Origin: Phenylobacterium sp.
GTDB lineage: Bacteria; Pseudomonadota; Alphaproteobacteria; Caulobacterales; Caulobacteraceae
Reading direction: 5' to 3'
Assembly: GCF_030681155.1 (NCBI RefSeq)
Contig: NZ_JAUXXE010000007.1
Span: 1-64,000, forward strand
Length of the DNA: 64,000 bases
Made by a program: the position numbers and the translations under genes. The notes below the pieces were generated by a model. The model was not told where the DNA came from. It searched no databases and saw nothing but the letters and a program-made list of their open reading frames with translations. Positions 38,468-52,126 of the stretch are shown one piece after another; the stretch's first letter is position 1, and every line of letters starts with the position of its first letter.

Positions 38468-40045
38468 GACGCTGCGGCCTTGGCGGGTGCGGGTTCGCAT
38501 TTGCGATCAGCGCAGAAGCGCCGCCGCGCTTCCGCCGACGCCTGGGCGCCATAGAAGCGCTCAATGGCTGCAAGCAGATTGGGGTCGAGGCGTTTCATCG
38601 CCTCACCGCCGGGCCCGATCCTGAAGTCGAGGATCCGCCGCAGTTCGGCGGGCGTATATTCGACGGCGTAGGTCTCCGCCATCTGCTCCACGAGCGCATT
38701 CCGGCTTTCCTGGATGGCCTCGACCAGGGCCTTTGCGCCCATGAGTTCTGGGTTGTTTGCGCCTGGGACGCTGGTCGGAATTCTAAGTTGGTCCGCCAGG
38801 TCGTCGATCGGCTGCATCGTCGTGTCGGCTTCGACGATGCGACGGGCCAAGCTCATCGCTTCCTCCGAGGGGGCCTTGCCCTGTCTCTCGCTGCGCGGAC
38901 GTGAGTCTGGAGTGTGCGACGAAAAGCTGTTCGGGTTGAAGTTGACCAAGACGGCGACGATGTCGCCAGAGACGGCCCTATCGACCTTGGCTAGGTCTAT
39001 CTCGTAGCCCTCTGACACATGTAGCGCGGCGCCTCCGAAGTGCAGCCCCGTAGGCGATTCGCGAACGGCGACGCAGGAGTCCAACCCGCCCGAAGGCTGG
39101 ACGATGCAGTTGATTTGCGCCCATCCCGATAGCCCCAGGAGGTTGGTGATCGGGGGGGGCCATGCTCTGGACGTCGATTTCCGTCGGCTGCCGGCTCCAT
39201 GGCGGATTGACCAGGGCCACGTCTTCCGGTGGCCGCCAGCGATCAAATCGGCATTCGGCTTGAGCACAGAACTTGTCCCGCGCCAGGGCGGTGATGGTCC
39301 ATATAAACTGGTCTTGGATGGGTAGTTGCGCTGCGAGGACCCGCCCGCGCCGGGTTTCAAGGCCGTTTCCTGTCTGACTGGACACGAAATCCAGCACGGC
39401 CTGGAGCTCCGTCTCGGTCATGGTCGCGGCATAGGCGTCGGCCAGGGCCACGCCCCAAGCTGGCGCCACCGCTCTTGTTCCGTCGTTGACGGCTTGTCGC
39501 GCAGCGCCGCTTTGTTGATCACCGCCTCCAGCCGCTTCGAGCGCGATCTCGGCGGCGATGTCCTGAAGCGCGATCATGTCGCGGCTCAGGAGCGGCGCGA
39601 GACGCGCCGCCAACTTGGCTGCAGCCAGCGATGTGGGTGCGCCGATGACGGGCGGCGGGCCGGCGTCGCCCTGACCGTCCTTGGGGAGAACGAAGCGAAT
39701 GGGAATTCTCACGGTCCCGCTCGGCTTGGGGCGACCGTCCTCCATTTTAGGCGTCATGCGAAAGCTCTCGGAGAGTTTGAGAGCGCCGCTATCAAAGCCC
39801 AAACCGGTCGGGGTGGTCGCCATGGCGACGCAGTTTCGGAGTCGTCCTTCGAGGGACACGGTGCAGGAGAGTGTCGATCGGCCCTCGATGCGCATCTGCA
39901 TCGCCAGGGGCGGATAGGCCTCGGCGACCTGCCGCCCGTCGGGCCGCGAGGCCCAGTCGGGATTGGTGATCTTTTGGGCTTGAGCCATGCCGCCGCTCGC
40001 GGTCACGGCGCAGATCCCGCCGATCAAAACGTGCCTCAACTTCAT
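38464..40045 (-). pseudogene. Exported two-module TonB-like/DUF2059-like protein, frameshifted
   Basis: Start ATG 40045 with signal peptide (KLRHVLIGGICAVTASGGMAQA). Module 1: TonB C-like domain (AYPPLAMQMRIEGRSTLSCTV...LRNCVAM) and a DUF2059-like helical part with C...C (KFCAQAEC). Module 2 repeats the plan: MAPP|ITNLLGLSGWAQINCIVQPSG...SCVAV and DUF2059-like (YTPAELRRILDFRIG; RFCADRKC). The modules are in different frames; the junction is at G8 on the plus strand (39152-39159). One base fewer gives MAPPITNLLG and an intact product of about 526 residues. As written, module 1 reads into nonsense to 38978. Phase variation, a decaying gene, or a sequencing error are all possible. Confidence 0.8.
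39152..39159. repeat. G8 mononucleotide tract at the frameshift
   Basis: Eight consecutive G on the plus strand (C8 in the coding sense). Seven would keep both modules of the surrounding gene in one frame. Long G tracts mutate by slippage, and are also error-prone in sequencing. Confidence 0.9.
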
Positions 40046-40140
40046 CGGTATGCCCCTACAACCCCTGGCTGCGAGCCTAGCCATATTGAGGGTGAGCTCA
40101 AGCCTTCGCTTGCGGGGGCGAAACCCGCTATGACCGGCGC

Positions 40141-43718
<3,578 letters not shown>

Positions 43719-43814
43719 GAGCGGTCTCCACAGGGGCTGCTTCCAAAAAGCTGGGGTCAGGAGCCTATTCCTGTCGCACTTTTTGGTGCGGGGATGGCTT
43801 CAGGCTTGACCAGA

Positions 43815-43845
43815 CACACCGCCCCCCTATCGGAGAGGCGGTGTG
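43815..43845 (+). terminator. Hairpin downstream of gyrB
   Basis: Perfect 9-bp stem CACACCGCC (43815-43823) with its complement (43837-43845), 13-base loop, no T run. Likely the transcript end of gyrB, in the 151-base gap before the AbgT gene; the rest of the gap shows nothing. Confidence 0.45.
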
Positions 43846-43869
43846 GTGAAGCCGGAGCAATAGTCCCTC

Positions 43870-45471
43870 ATGAGCTATGAACGCCGACCCGACCGACAGC
43901 GCGGCTTCCTGGGTGCGATCGAACGCGCGGGCAATTTGCTCCCCGACCCAACGATCATTTTTCTCTATCTGATCTTCGCATTGATGCTGCTTTCGTGGCT
44001 CGGTGCGGCGTTGGGCTGGCAGGCGACGTTGCCCTATTCAGGCGCGAAGGCCCCCGAGCATGCCGAGCTGGCGAACGGGATCCTGACCTATCGGGCCTCA
44101 AGCCTATTCTCCGCAGACAACATCGCGCGTCTTTTCATCGAGATGCCGCGCACGTTCGCCGGCTTTGCGCCGCTGGGCCTAGTGCTCACCATCATGCTTG
44201 GCGCAGCGGTGGCCGAGCGGTCGGGACTATTTTCCGCGTTGATCCGGGCCTCGCTGGGCAACGCCAACAAGGCTTTGCTGACACCGATCGTGGCGCTGAT
44301 CGGCATGGTGTCTCACCATGCCTCCGACGCAGCCTATGTCGTCTTCATCCCCCTGGCTGCAATCACCTTTGCGGTCGCCGGGCGTCACCCGCTGGCCGGG
44401 CTGGCGGCCGCCTTTGCAGCGGTGTCGGGAGGCTATGCCGGCAATCTCCTGCCTGGGCAGATTGACGTTCTGTTGCTGAGCTTCACCCAGGAAGCCGCGC
44501 GGATCGTTCAGCCGGACTGGACGATGAACCCCCTCGGCAACTGGTACTATATCTGCGCCATCGTCGTGCTGTTCACGCCGATCATCTGGTACGTCACAGA
44601 TCGGGTCATCGAGCCGCGCCTGGGTCCTTGGAGCGGCGTCGTCGATGACGACCTGCGCGCGGATCTGGAAAAGTCCGACCTCACCGCCGACGAGCGCAAG
44701 GGACTGCGCCGCGCCGGCCTGGTCACCCTGCTCGTCATCGGCGCCTTTGCGGCGCTCGCCCTGTGGCCGGGGTACACCCCGCTCATCAACCAGGAGGCCG
44801 AAGGCCCCGCCCGCCTGCAGCCGCTCTACGGCTCCCTGATTGCAGGGTTCTTTTTGCTGTTCTTGCTGACCGGCGTCGCGTTTGGTCGAGCCACCGGCGC
44901 AGTGAAGTCGGCGAACGACGTGGTGGAGATGATGCAGCACGGGGTGCGAACCATGGCGCCCTACCTGGTCTTCGTGTTCTTCGCCGCCCACTTCGTAGCC
45001 ATGTTCAATTGGTCGCGGATCGGCCCGATCATCGCGATCAATGGCGCAGAAGCGCTGCAGGCAATGGCCCTGCCGCCGGCGCTGCTGCTGGTCTGCGTCC
45101 TGCTGCTCTCGTCGTTTCTGGATCTCTTCATCGGATCTGCGTCGGCGAAGTGGAGCGCGCTCTCACCCGTGGTCGTCCCGATGTTCATGCTCCTGGGCAT
45201 CAGTCCTGAGATGACCACGGCCGCCTACCGCATGGGCGACAGCTACACCAACATCATGACCCCGCTGATGAGCTACTTCCCGCTCATCCTAGCGTTCGGT
45301 CAAAGATGGGACCGCGGGATTGGTGTGGGGTCGCTGCTGGCGCTGATGTTGCCCTATGCCCTGTCCTTCATGGTCGTCGGGATCGGCATGACGGTGGGCT
45401 GGGTGTTGCTGGACCTGCCGCTCGGACCGGGCGCACAGGTGCACTACACCGTGGGCGCCACCACGCCCTGA
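43870..45471 (+). CDS. AbgT family transporter
   Basis: 533 residues, about 12 membrane segments. AbgT proteins import p-aminobenzoyl-glutamate or export sulfonamides and folate precursors. Start motif RQRGFLGAIERAGNLLPDPTIIFLYLI, central MVSHHASDAAYVVFIPLAA, and the C-terminal GDSYTNIMTPLMSYFPLIL are conserved. No aminobenzoyl-glutamate hydrolase genes lie next to it. Confidence 0.93.
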   Translation: MSYERRPDRQRGFLGAIERAGNLLPDPTIIFLYLIFALMLLSWLGAALGWQATLPYSGAKAPEHAELANGILTYRASSLFSADNIARLFIEMPRTFAGFAPLGLVLTIMLGAAVAERSGLFSALIRASLGNANKALLTPIVALIGMVSHHASDAAYVVFIPLAAITFAVAGRHPLAGLAAAFAAVSGGYAGNLLPGQIDVLLLSFTQEAARIVQPDWTMNPLGNWYYICAIVVLFTPIIWYVTDRVIEPRLGPWSGVVDDDLRADLEKSDLTADERKGLRRAGLVTLLVIGAFAALALWPGYTPLINQEAEGPARLQPLYGSLIAGFFLLFLLTGVAFGRATGAVKSANDVVEMMQHGVRTMAPYLVFVFFAAHFVAMFNWSRIGPIIAINGAEALQAMALPPALLLVCVLLLSSFLDLFIGSASAKWSALSPVVVPMFMLLGISPEMTTAAYRMGDSYTNIMTPLMSYFPLILAFGQRWDRGIGVGSLLALMLPYALSFMVVGIGMTVGWVLLDLPLGPGAQVHYTVGATTP

Positions 45472-45520
45472 CCACCCGGCGCCCTGGCCGCGACCGGCGG
45501 AGGCCGCGCGGTGACAAGGG

Positions 45521-46615
45521 TTAGGCGCGAGCGTGCGGGGTCGAGGGTCGCTTGCGCTTCTGGAATTTCGGGTTGGCCCAGAAGGTGTAGACGGCGAGGC
45601 TTCCGAGCAGTGCTAGAGCCAGGCCTGACACGGTCATGACCAGCCGATAGGGCAGGCCGCCGACCTTGGCGGCGTGGATCGGGTATTCCAGATTGGCGAT
45701 CCGCAGCCCGGTCGGCAGGGTCTGGGCGTTGCGGGTGGCGACCTGCTGGGCGGTGGCGGGATCGAACCAGAACATGGTCCGACCGTTCGGCAGCCACTCG
45801 GCCTGCTGGCGTAGCCTGACCGAGATCAGGGCGCCCGGCTTGGTCGGCAGGCCGATGGTGCGGATCTCAGCGCCAGGATACTGCGCTCGTGTGGCGTTCA
45901 GCAATTCCAGCCAATCGGTGTCGGGGGCCAACGGCCCGCCCTTGGCTTTCGGCGCGCCTTCAGACGCCTTCATCTCGGCGGGGCTTGAGAAGGGGGCGAG
46001 CATCACCTCCTCGACCTTGGGAAGGGTCATGGCGACGCCGGTCAGCAGCGAGATGAACAACAGGGGCGCGACCAGCACGCCGAGGTCGCGGTGCTGGCGA
46101 ACCACGGCGGCGCGCGACATCTTCGCGGGCCATAGACTAAAGGTGAACAGCCGCCGGGTCGGCCACCAGAGGATCACCCCGGTGATGACGAAAGCGAGGC
46201 CCGCCAGCCCCAGGGCTCCGGCGACGAATTTTCCCGTGTCGCCGACCAACAGATAGTGGTGCAGGTCGAACAGCCAGATCTCCGGCCGCTCCCATTTCGA
46301 GGACCATTGCGCGACGATCTCGCCGGTCTGGTCGGCATAGGCCCCACGTTCCTTGTCGATATAGGACAGCCGATGCAGCCCCAGGCGCTTGCTGGCAAGC
46401 ACGATGGAGCGCGGCGGGTCGGGATCTTCGAAGATCCTCTGGACTGCGGCGGCCAGGGTGGCGGTGTCCTGCATCTGCGCTTCGGCGGCGTGGGGCGTGG
46501 TGAGCCGCAGCCAGTCGTCCTTGTGGACCAGCATGGCGCCGCTCAACCCCAGTATGGCCAGGGATAGGCCGATCAGCCCGCCCGCCCACCGGTGCGCGAG
46601 ACGCAGGATCGACAT
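45521..46615 (-). CDS. PepSY-associated membrane protein (iron-uptake linked)
   Basis: 364 residues with four membrane helices (starting RLAHRWAGGLIGLSLAILGLSG; later LLFISLLTGVAMTLP and the C-terminal LVMTVSGLALALLGSLAVYTF) and a periplasmic PepSY region. These proteins accompany siderophore receptors and probably help ferric-siderophore reduction. The start ATG overlaps the stop of the TonB receptor gene (TGATG), so they are one operon. Confidence 0.85.
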   Translation of the reverse strand: MSILRLAHRWAGGLIGLSLAILGLSGAMLVHKDDWLRLTTPHAAEAQMQDTATLAAAVQRIFEDPDPPRSIVLASKRLGLHRLSYIDKERGAYADQTGEIVAQWSSKWERPEIWLFDLHHYLLVGDTGKFVAGALGLAGLAFVITGVILWWPTRRLFTFSLWPAKMSRAAVVRQHRDLGVLVAPLLFISLLTGVAMTLPKVEEVMLAPFSSPAEMKASEGAPKAKGGPLAPDTDWLELLNATRAQYPGAEIRTIGLPTKPGALISVRLRQQAEWLPNGRTMFWFDPATAQQVATRNAQTLPTGLRIANLEYPIHAAKVGGLPYRLVMTVSGLALALLGSLAVYTFWANPKFQKRKRPSTPHARA

Positions 46616-48780
46616 CAGAAGCGGCGTTCCAGACCGAGGGTGAAGACCCGCCCGCGACCGGCGAAGTAGCGCAGATTGTCGGCTGGGTTGGAGGTGTCGG
46701 AGCTGTAGCTGAGGTACTGCTGGTCAAACAGGTTCTGGACGCTGAAGAACACGTCGCCGACCGGCGCCGAGTAGCGGACGGTGGCGTCGACCAGGGTGTA
46801 GCCCTGGAAGTTGTTGCGCGGATCGGCACCCTCGTAGCTGCGCTGCAGATAGGTCTGGCTTTGCAGGCGCGCGGCCAGCGGCCCTTGCTGATAGCTGAGC
46901 GCGAAGTTGAAGCGGTCGGGCGAAATGTTCGCCCCGTCGAGGTCGATATCGGTCGAGCCGTCGCCGTTGCTGTCAGCGCGGCCCTTCAGCTTGGCGTAGC
47001 CGGCTGAGGCGGTGACGCCGGGGACCGGCGTCTTGGCCGTGACGTTCAGCTCCAGGCCCTCGATCTCCACCCGTTGCCGCTGGACGTCGTAGACGGCGGT
47101 TGCGGGGTTGAGCACCAGCAGTTGGCCAAGCTTGGAGGTCGACCAGAAATAGGCGGCGGTCGCCTCGATGGGGCCGCGCTTCCACTCGGCCCCAATCTCC
47201 TGGTTGTCGGAGACCACCGGATTGATGTCGAGGAAGCTGTCCACGTCGACGCCGTCGCGGTTCACGCCCCGCAGGATCCGGCCGACGTCGGGCACGGTGT
47301 AGCCCTCGGCGTAGCTGGCGTAGAGGCGCAGGGATTGGGTCGGCTTCACCACGATGCCGCCGTTCAGCAGGGTCGCCTCGAAGGACGGATCGCCGCCGCC
47401 CACCGCGCGCGAGCCGTAGGAGGCCAGGGTCGTGTAGTCGCTGACCTTCAAGGTCACCGACTCGTAGCGCAGACCCCCGGCCAGGTGCAGCCTGTCGTCC
47501 AGCAGCGCCAGATTGGCCTGGACGAACGGCGCGATACTTTGGAACTGGGTCGGCGGCACCCAGGCGCGCTTGGTCTGAATGAGCGACTGCTCGGTGCGGT
47601 CCTTCATGGTGTCGAGGCCGAAGGTGGTGTTCAGGCCCGGCACGAACGGAATTTCCCGCTCATATCCGATCCTCGCGCCCATCTTTTCCGACTGGTTCGA
47701 CGACTGGTCGAACAGCGTGCCGATCGGGGCGAGGCGGGCGTCCTGGAAAGTGGCGCTGCGGTCGCCCCCGAAGGTGTCGCGCGAGCGGTTGTAGAAGAAC
47801 TGGGCGGTCAGGTCGCCGCCAACCAGGTCGTCGTCGGTCACCGCCACCGACAGCGTCTCGACGCGATTGGCGGCAGGCCGCCCCTGGATGGTCCCGCGCA
47901 TGCTGCTGGCGGGGCGGTTCTTGGTGCGGTCCCCGGCGACGATCACATAGTCGCCGTCGCCCTTCAGCTCGAAGCGGTTGGCGACAAGGTCGATGCGCAG
48001 GCTCTCGTCGATCTGCCAGCCGAAGCGGCCGAAGATCGAGGTGCTGGTGGAGTCCTGGATCTCGCCCTGGGTGTTGTCGACGCCGATCCGCCGGCCACGG
48101 CCGTCATAGAAGGCGCCGCGGGATTCATAGGCGAGGCCCAGCGTGGCGTCGAAGGCCCCGGCGCGATAACCCGCCAGACCCGCCGTCTTCCAGCCCAGGC
48201 CATCGCCGTGGAACCGAGTGTCGCTGCTGACCTGGGCCAGGACCCTGCCAGACAGGCCGTCCTCCTTGGGCGGCCCGACCGTCACCTGATTGACCACGCC
48301 TCCGGTGGCGCCGATGCCCTGCAAGGCGTTCGACCCGTAGATCAGTTCGACATGGTCGATGAAGAACGGGTCGATGGTGAAGCCGTCGCGCGAGCCGTCG
48401 CGGATCGGGGTCGATTGCGGAATGCCGTTGATGGCGAACAGCGGCGAGCGGCCGCGCAGGGTCTCGCCGCTGCCCGACAGCTTCTGGCGGGTTGGCGAGA
48501 ACGATGGGGAGAGCGAGGAGATCGCATCGACCACCGAGCCGCTGATCGACACCTGTTGCGAAAGCGTGTCGGCGTCGACGATGTCCACGGTCATCGGCAG
48601 GGCGCTGGCCGGCAGGGTGGTGCGGGCCGCGGTGATGACCAATTCGGACACCTCGGTCGGGCCGCTCTTGGTCTGGGCGAAGGCCTGCGTGCCGAAAGCC
48701 AGGGCGATCAAGCTCGCTCCAGCCGCCAGATGGACATCCCGTACACGCGCCGCGCTCGCCGTTCTCAAAGCCATCTGCAT
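46615..48780 (-). CDS. TonB-dependent outer-membrane receptor (siderophore type)
   Basis: 721 residues. Signal peptide (ASLIALAFGTQAFAQ), plug domain (ELVITAARTTLPASALPMTVD; LRGRSPLFAINGIPQSTP; IYGSNALQGIGATGGVVN) and 22-strand type barrel ending in GRVFTLGLERRF, with the terminal aromatic. TonB-box-like segment SELVI near the mature N-terminus. Close to catecholate/hydroxamate receptors and, with the PepSY partner and the Fur-like site upstream, probably for iron. Start ATG 48780 (or 48774). Confidence 0.93.
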   Translation of the reverse strand: MQMALRTASAARVRDVHLAAGASLIALAFGTQAFAQTKSGPTEVSELVITAARTTLPASALPMTVDIVDADTLSQQVSISGSVVDAISSLSPSFSPTRQKLSGSGETLRGRSPLFAINGIPQSTPIRDGSRDGFTIDPFFIDHVELIYGSNALQGIGATGGVVNQVTVGPPKEDGLSGRVLAQVSSDTRFHGDGLGWKTAGLAGYRAGAFDATLGLAYESRGAFYDGRGRRIGVDNTQGEIQDSTSTSIFGRFGWQIDESLRIDLVANRFELKGDGDYVIVAGDRTKNRPASSMRGTIQGRPAANRVETLSVAVTDDDLVGGDLTAQFFYNRSRDTFGGDRSATFQDARLAPIGTLFDQSSNQSEKMGARIGYEREIPFVPGLNTTFGLDTMKDRTEQSLIQTKRAWVPPTQFQSIAPFVQANLALLDDRLHLAGGLRYESVTLKVSDYTTLASYGSRAVGGGDPSFEATLLNGGIVVKPTQSLRLYASYAEGYTVPDVGRILRGVNRDGVDVDSFLDINPVVSDNQEIGAEWKRGPIEATAAYFWSTSKLGQLLVLNPATAVYDVQRQRVEIEGLELNVTAKTPVPGVTASAGYAKLKGRADSNGDGSTDIDLDGANISPDRFNFALSYQQGPLAARLQSQTYLQRSYEGADPRNNFQGYTLVDATVRYSAPVGDVFFSVQNLFDQQYLSYSSDTSNPADNLRYFAGRGRVFTLGLERRF

Positions 48781-48813
48781 CCCCGACTATCGTTGTGAGG
48801 GGTTCTATAGGCG

Positions 48814-48835
48814 TTAATAAGAACGATTTGCAATT
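48814..48835 (-). promoter_or_regulatory. Fur-box-like site upstream of the TonB receptor
   Basis: On the minus strand: AATTGCAAATCGTTCTTATT then AA, resembling Fur boxes of the GCAAATcaTTCTcATT kind. It lies 34-55 bases before the receptor ATG. Confidence 0.6.
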
Positions 48836-48937
48836 GACGTCTTGGACCGCATGGGGTTCGGGCGGCTTGCTGCTGATGACCGGGCGCATCTATTGTTCGA
48901 GGCCGCGCCGCGATCCGGCTCAACCAGCGAGTTCGCC

Positions 48938-50032
48938 ATGATGCGCGATGATGTCGGCGATCTTGCATTTCGCTCCCTGGACTCGCTGGAAGGCGCGCCA
49001 GATCGGCTGGGCGGGACGCCTGGTCCGCGTGAGAGCCTGGTCGCAAAGGTGCGGCGATATGCGCCGGGCGTGCTCATCGCCGGTCTCGTCGCCCTGGCGG
49101 CGCAATGGCTCTCCGAGCACTACAAAGCGCCGGTCATGTTGTTCGCCCTGCTGCTGGGCATGGCGGTGAACTTCACCGGTGATGACCCTCGTTGCCGCCC
49201 GGGCATCGACTTCGCCGCGCGCCAAATCCTGCGGATCGGCGTGGCCCTGCTGGGCATGCGCATCACCTTTGACCAGGTTCGGTCGGTGGGCGCCGGCGCC
49301 CTGACGCTGACGGCGGTCGCGGTCGTCCTGACCATTCTGGTCGGCTGGCTGATGGCGCGATCGATGAAGCTGAGAGGGCCGCTCGGGGTTCTGATGGGCG
49401 GCGCGGTGGCGATCTGCGGCGCCTCGGCGGCGCTGGCGATCGCTTCGGTCCTGCCGCGCAGCGAGACGCACGAGCGTGACGTCGTCCTAACCGTGGTGGG
49501 CGTCACCACCCTGTCGACCTTGGCGATGATCCTTTATCCGACGCTCGCGGCCATGCTGCATTTCAGCGACGTGGCGGCTGGCACGTTCTTCGGCGCCACC
49601 ATTCACGATGTCGCCCAGGTGGTGGGCGCGGGTTACAGCGTTTCGCCGGAAGCCGGCGACACCGCCACGATCGTCAAGCTGTTCAGGGTCGCTCTGCTTT
49701 TGCCGGCGGTGGTGATCATTTCGCTGATCTATCGCCGCTCGGCTGAGGCGAACGCCAAGCGCCCGCCGCTGATTCCGGTGTTCCTGATCGCCTTCGCCGC
49801 GCTGGTGGCGATCAATTCCACCGGCGTGGTCGGTGACTGGATCCGCGATCCGTTGCAGGACGCCTCGCGCTGGTGCCTGGTCGCCGCGATCGCCGCCCTG
49901 GGCGCGAAGACCGCGCTGGGGGATCTGGCCAAGGTGGGCTGGCGGCCGATCCTGGTGCTGGTCGGCACGACCCTGTTCGTCGCGCTTTTCGTGCTTGGCG
50001 GCATGGCGTTGATGAGCGGATGGCCGCCCTGA
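48938..50032 (+). CDS. YeiH family putative sulfate exporter (UPF0324)
   Basis: 364 residues (ATG 48938 used; earlier in-frame starts at 48842/48851 add about 30 residues that look non-family). About ten membrane helices; the family segments MLFALLLGMAVNFTGDDPRCRPGIDFAARQILRIGVALLGMRI (in parts), GGAVAICGASAALAIASVLP and ATIHDVAQVVGAGYSVS are present. Members are called sulfate or sulfite/cysteine-related exporters on weak evidence. Divergent from the iron receptor. Confidence 0.88.
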   Translation: MMRDDVGDLAFRSLDSLEGAPDRLGGTPGPRESLVAKVRRYAPGVLIAGLVALAAQWLSEHYKAPVMLFALLLGMAVNFTGDDPRCRPGIDFAARQILRIGVALLGMRITFDQVRSVGAGALTLTAVAVVLTILVGWLMARSMKLRGPLGVLMGGAVAICGASAALAIASVLPRSETHERDVVLTVVGVTTLSTLAMILYPTLAAMLHFSDVAAGTFFGATIHDVAQVVGAGYSVSPEAGDTATIVKLFRVALLLPAVVIISLIYRRSAEANAKRPPLIPVFLIAFAALVAINSTGVVGDWIRDPLQDASRWCLVAAIAALGAKTALGDLAKVGWRPILVLVGTTLFVALFVLGGMALMSGWPP

Positions 50033-50110
50033 TCCCGGCCTCGCATCGGCCGTTGCCTTCCCCAAGGTGATCGGAGGTTCGATGAGGCCAGATGTTCTCG
50101 GGAGGAACGC

Positions 50111-51931
50111 ATGGCCGATTCAGCTGACACGATCCAGGCGGAGAGCGGGCTCGGCTTCGATCCCGACAAGCTGCGCGAAAAGTACCGCGCCGAGCGCGAC
50201 AAGCGCCTGCGGACCGAGGGCAATTCTCAGTACCGGGAAATCGCCGGCGACTTCGCTCACTATCTAGACGACCCCTATGTCGCGCCCGGCTTCGCCCGCG
50301 CGCCCCTGACCGATGAGGTCGAGGTGGTGGTGATCGGCGGCGGCTTCGGCGGCTTGCTGGCCGCCGCGCGGCTGCGCGAGGCCGGGGTGAAGGACATTCG
50401 CGTCATCGAGAAGGGCGGCGACTTCGGCGGGACCTGGTACTGGAACCGCTATCCAGGCGCGGCTTGCGACGTCGAATCCTACGTCTATCTGCCGCTGCTG
50501 GAAGAGGTCGGCTACATGCCGGTCGAGAAGTATTCCCGCGCGCCGGAGATCCTGGCCCACAGCCGCGCCATCGGCGAGAAGTACGACCTCTATTCCAACG
50601 CCTGTTTCCAGACCGAGGTCACCGGCATGGCCTGGGACGAGGCCGGCGGGCGCTGGATCATCTCCACCAACCGCGGCGACGCCATGAAGGCGCGCTTCGT
50701 CTGCATGGCCAACGGCCCGCTGCATCGGCCCAAGCTGCCCGGCATTCCCGGCGTCGAGACCTTCAAGGGGCATTCCTTCCACACCAGCCGTTGGGACTAC
50801 GACTATACCGGCGGGACCTCGAACGGCGGCCTGACGGGCTTGGCCGGCAAGCGGGTCGGGATCATCGGCACCGGCGCGACGGCGGTTCAATGCGTGCCGC
50901 ATGTCGGGGCCGCCGCCGCCGAACTCTTCGTCTTCCAGCGAACGCCATCCTCCATCGACGTGCGCAACAACCGGCCCACCGATCCCGAGTGGGCCGGCGA
51001 GCTGACGCCGGGCTGGCAGCAGGCGCGGATGGACAATTTCAACACTCTGGTCTCGGGCGGCTTCGCCAAGGAGGACCTAGTCAATGACGGCTGGACCGAC
51101 ATCATCCGCAACCTGGGCATGATCGCGCGGAGCAAGGCGGCCGGGGCGGGGGCGCAGGATCCCGACACCCTGGTGCAACTCGCCGACTTCCAGAAGATGG
51201 AGCAGATCCGTGGCCGGGTGGACCAGGTGGTTCGTGACCAGGCCACCGCCGAGGCGCTGAAGCCCTACTACAACCAGTTCTGTAAGCGGCCCTGCTTCCA
51301 CGACGAATATCTCGACACCTTCAACCGGCCGACCGTCACCCTGATTGACACGCAGGGGCGCGGCGTCGAGCGCATCACCGAGACGGGCGTGGTGGTGGAC
51401 GGGGTCGAATACGAGATCGATTGCCTGATCTACGCGACCGGCTTCGAAGTGGGCACCGAGTATGCTCGCCGGGCCGGCTATGAGATCCACGGACGGGGCG
51501 GCAAGACCCTGACGGAGAAGTGGAGCGAGGGCGTTTCAACCTTCCACGGCATTCATGTGCGCGATTTTCCGAACTGCTTTGTGATGAGCAACAGCCAGTC
51601 AGGCTTCACAGTGAACTACCCGCACATGCTGAACGAGCAGGGCAAGCACATCGCCTACATCGTGGCTCACGCGCAGGAGAATGGGGTGACCCTGGTGGAG
51701 ACCTCGCCGGAGGCCGAAGCGGCGTGGGTCGAGACCATCGTCGCCTCGGCCCTTCAACGCGCGAAGTTCGCCGAAGAATGCACCCCCGGCTACTACAACA
51801 ACGAAGGTCAGCCTTCGGCCCTGGCCGCGCGTAACGGCTCCTATGGCAAGGGATCCATCGCCTTCATCCAACTGCTGGAAGATTGGCGGGCCGAGGGCAG
51901 CTTGCAGGGGCTGGAGCTCAAGACGGGCTGA
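50111..51931 (+). CDS. Baeyer-Villiger type flavin monooxygenase
   Basis: 606 residues. FAD site VVVIGGGFGGLLAAARL, NADPH site GIIGTGATAVQ, and between them the BVMO fingerprint F-x-G-x3-H-x3-W-[PD] as FKGHSFHTSRWD. The WYWNRYPGAACDVESYVYLPLL segment matches cyclohexanone and steroid monooxygenases. N-terminal extension of about 70 residues is typical of the larger type I class. Substrate unknown, probably a cyclic or aryl ketone. Confidence 0.92.
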   Translation: MADSADTIQAESGLGFDPDKLREKYRAERDKRLRTEGNSQYREIAGDFAHYLDDPYVAPGFARAPLTDEVEVVVIGGGFGGLLAAARLREAGVKDIRVIEKGGDFGGTWYWNRYPGAACDVESYVYLPLLEEVGYMPVEKYSRAPEILAHSRAIGEKYDLYSNACFQTEVTGMAWDEAGGRWIISTNRGDAMKARFVCMANGPLHRPKLPGIPGVETFKGHSFHTSRWDYDYTGGTSNGGLTGLAGKRVGIIGTGATAVQCVPHVGAAAAELFVFQRTPSSIDVRNNRPTDPEWAGELTPGWQQARMDNFNTLVSGGFAKEDLVNDGWTDIIRNLGMIARSKAAGAGAQDPDTLVQLADFQKMEQIRGRVDQVVRDQATAEALKPYYNQFCKRPCFHDEYLDTFNRPTVTLIDTQGRGVERITETGVVVDGVEYEIDCLIYATGFEVGTEYARRAGYEIHGRGGKTLTEKWSEGVSTFHGIHVRDFPNCFVMSNSQSGFTVNYPHMLNEQGKHIAYIVAHAQENGVTLVETSPEAEAAWVETIVASALQRAKFAEECTPGYYNNEGQPSALAARNGSYGKGSIAFIQLLEDWRAEGSLQGLELKTG

Positions 51932-52126
51932 ATGGAGCTCGATTGCGGCGACTACACCGTCCCTTAACCACGACCGGGGGCAGATACGGCGGGCGGTCGC
52001 GAGACCGGCCCGGCGCCTCGTTGCGGGCGTCGACTGGGGGGCCAAGCGCATGCCAGGCCTGTTATCCTGAGGCGTAGAATGTCTCAGGGCCGCCGGGTTG
52101 CGGCGGCTTGAGTCTGGAGGTGCGGC

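Noticed and set aside
47074..48798. 574-codon plus-strand frame across the TonB receptor
   Set aside because: Antisense shadow; receptor motifs are on the minus strand.
48803..48817. LexA-like GTTC-N7-GTTA upstream of the TonB receptor
   Set aside because: Second half-site imperfect, and the adjacent sequence is better explained as a Fur box.
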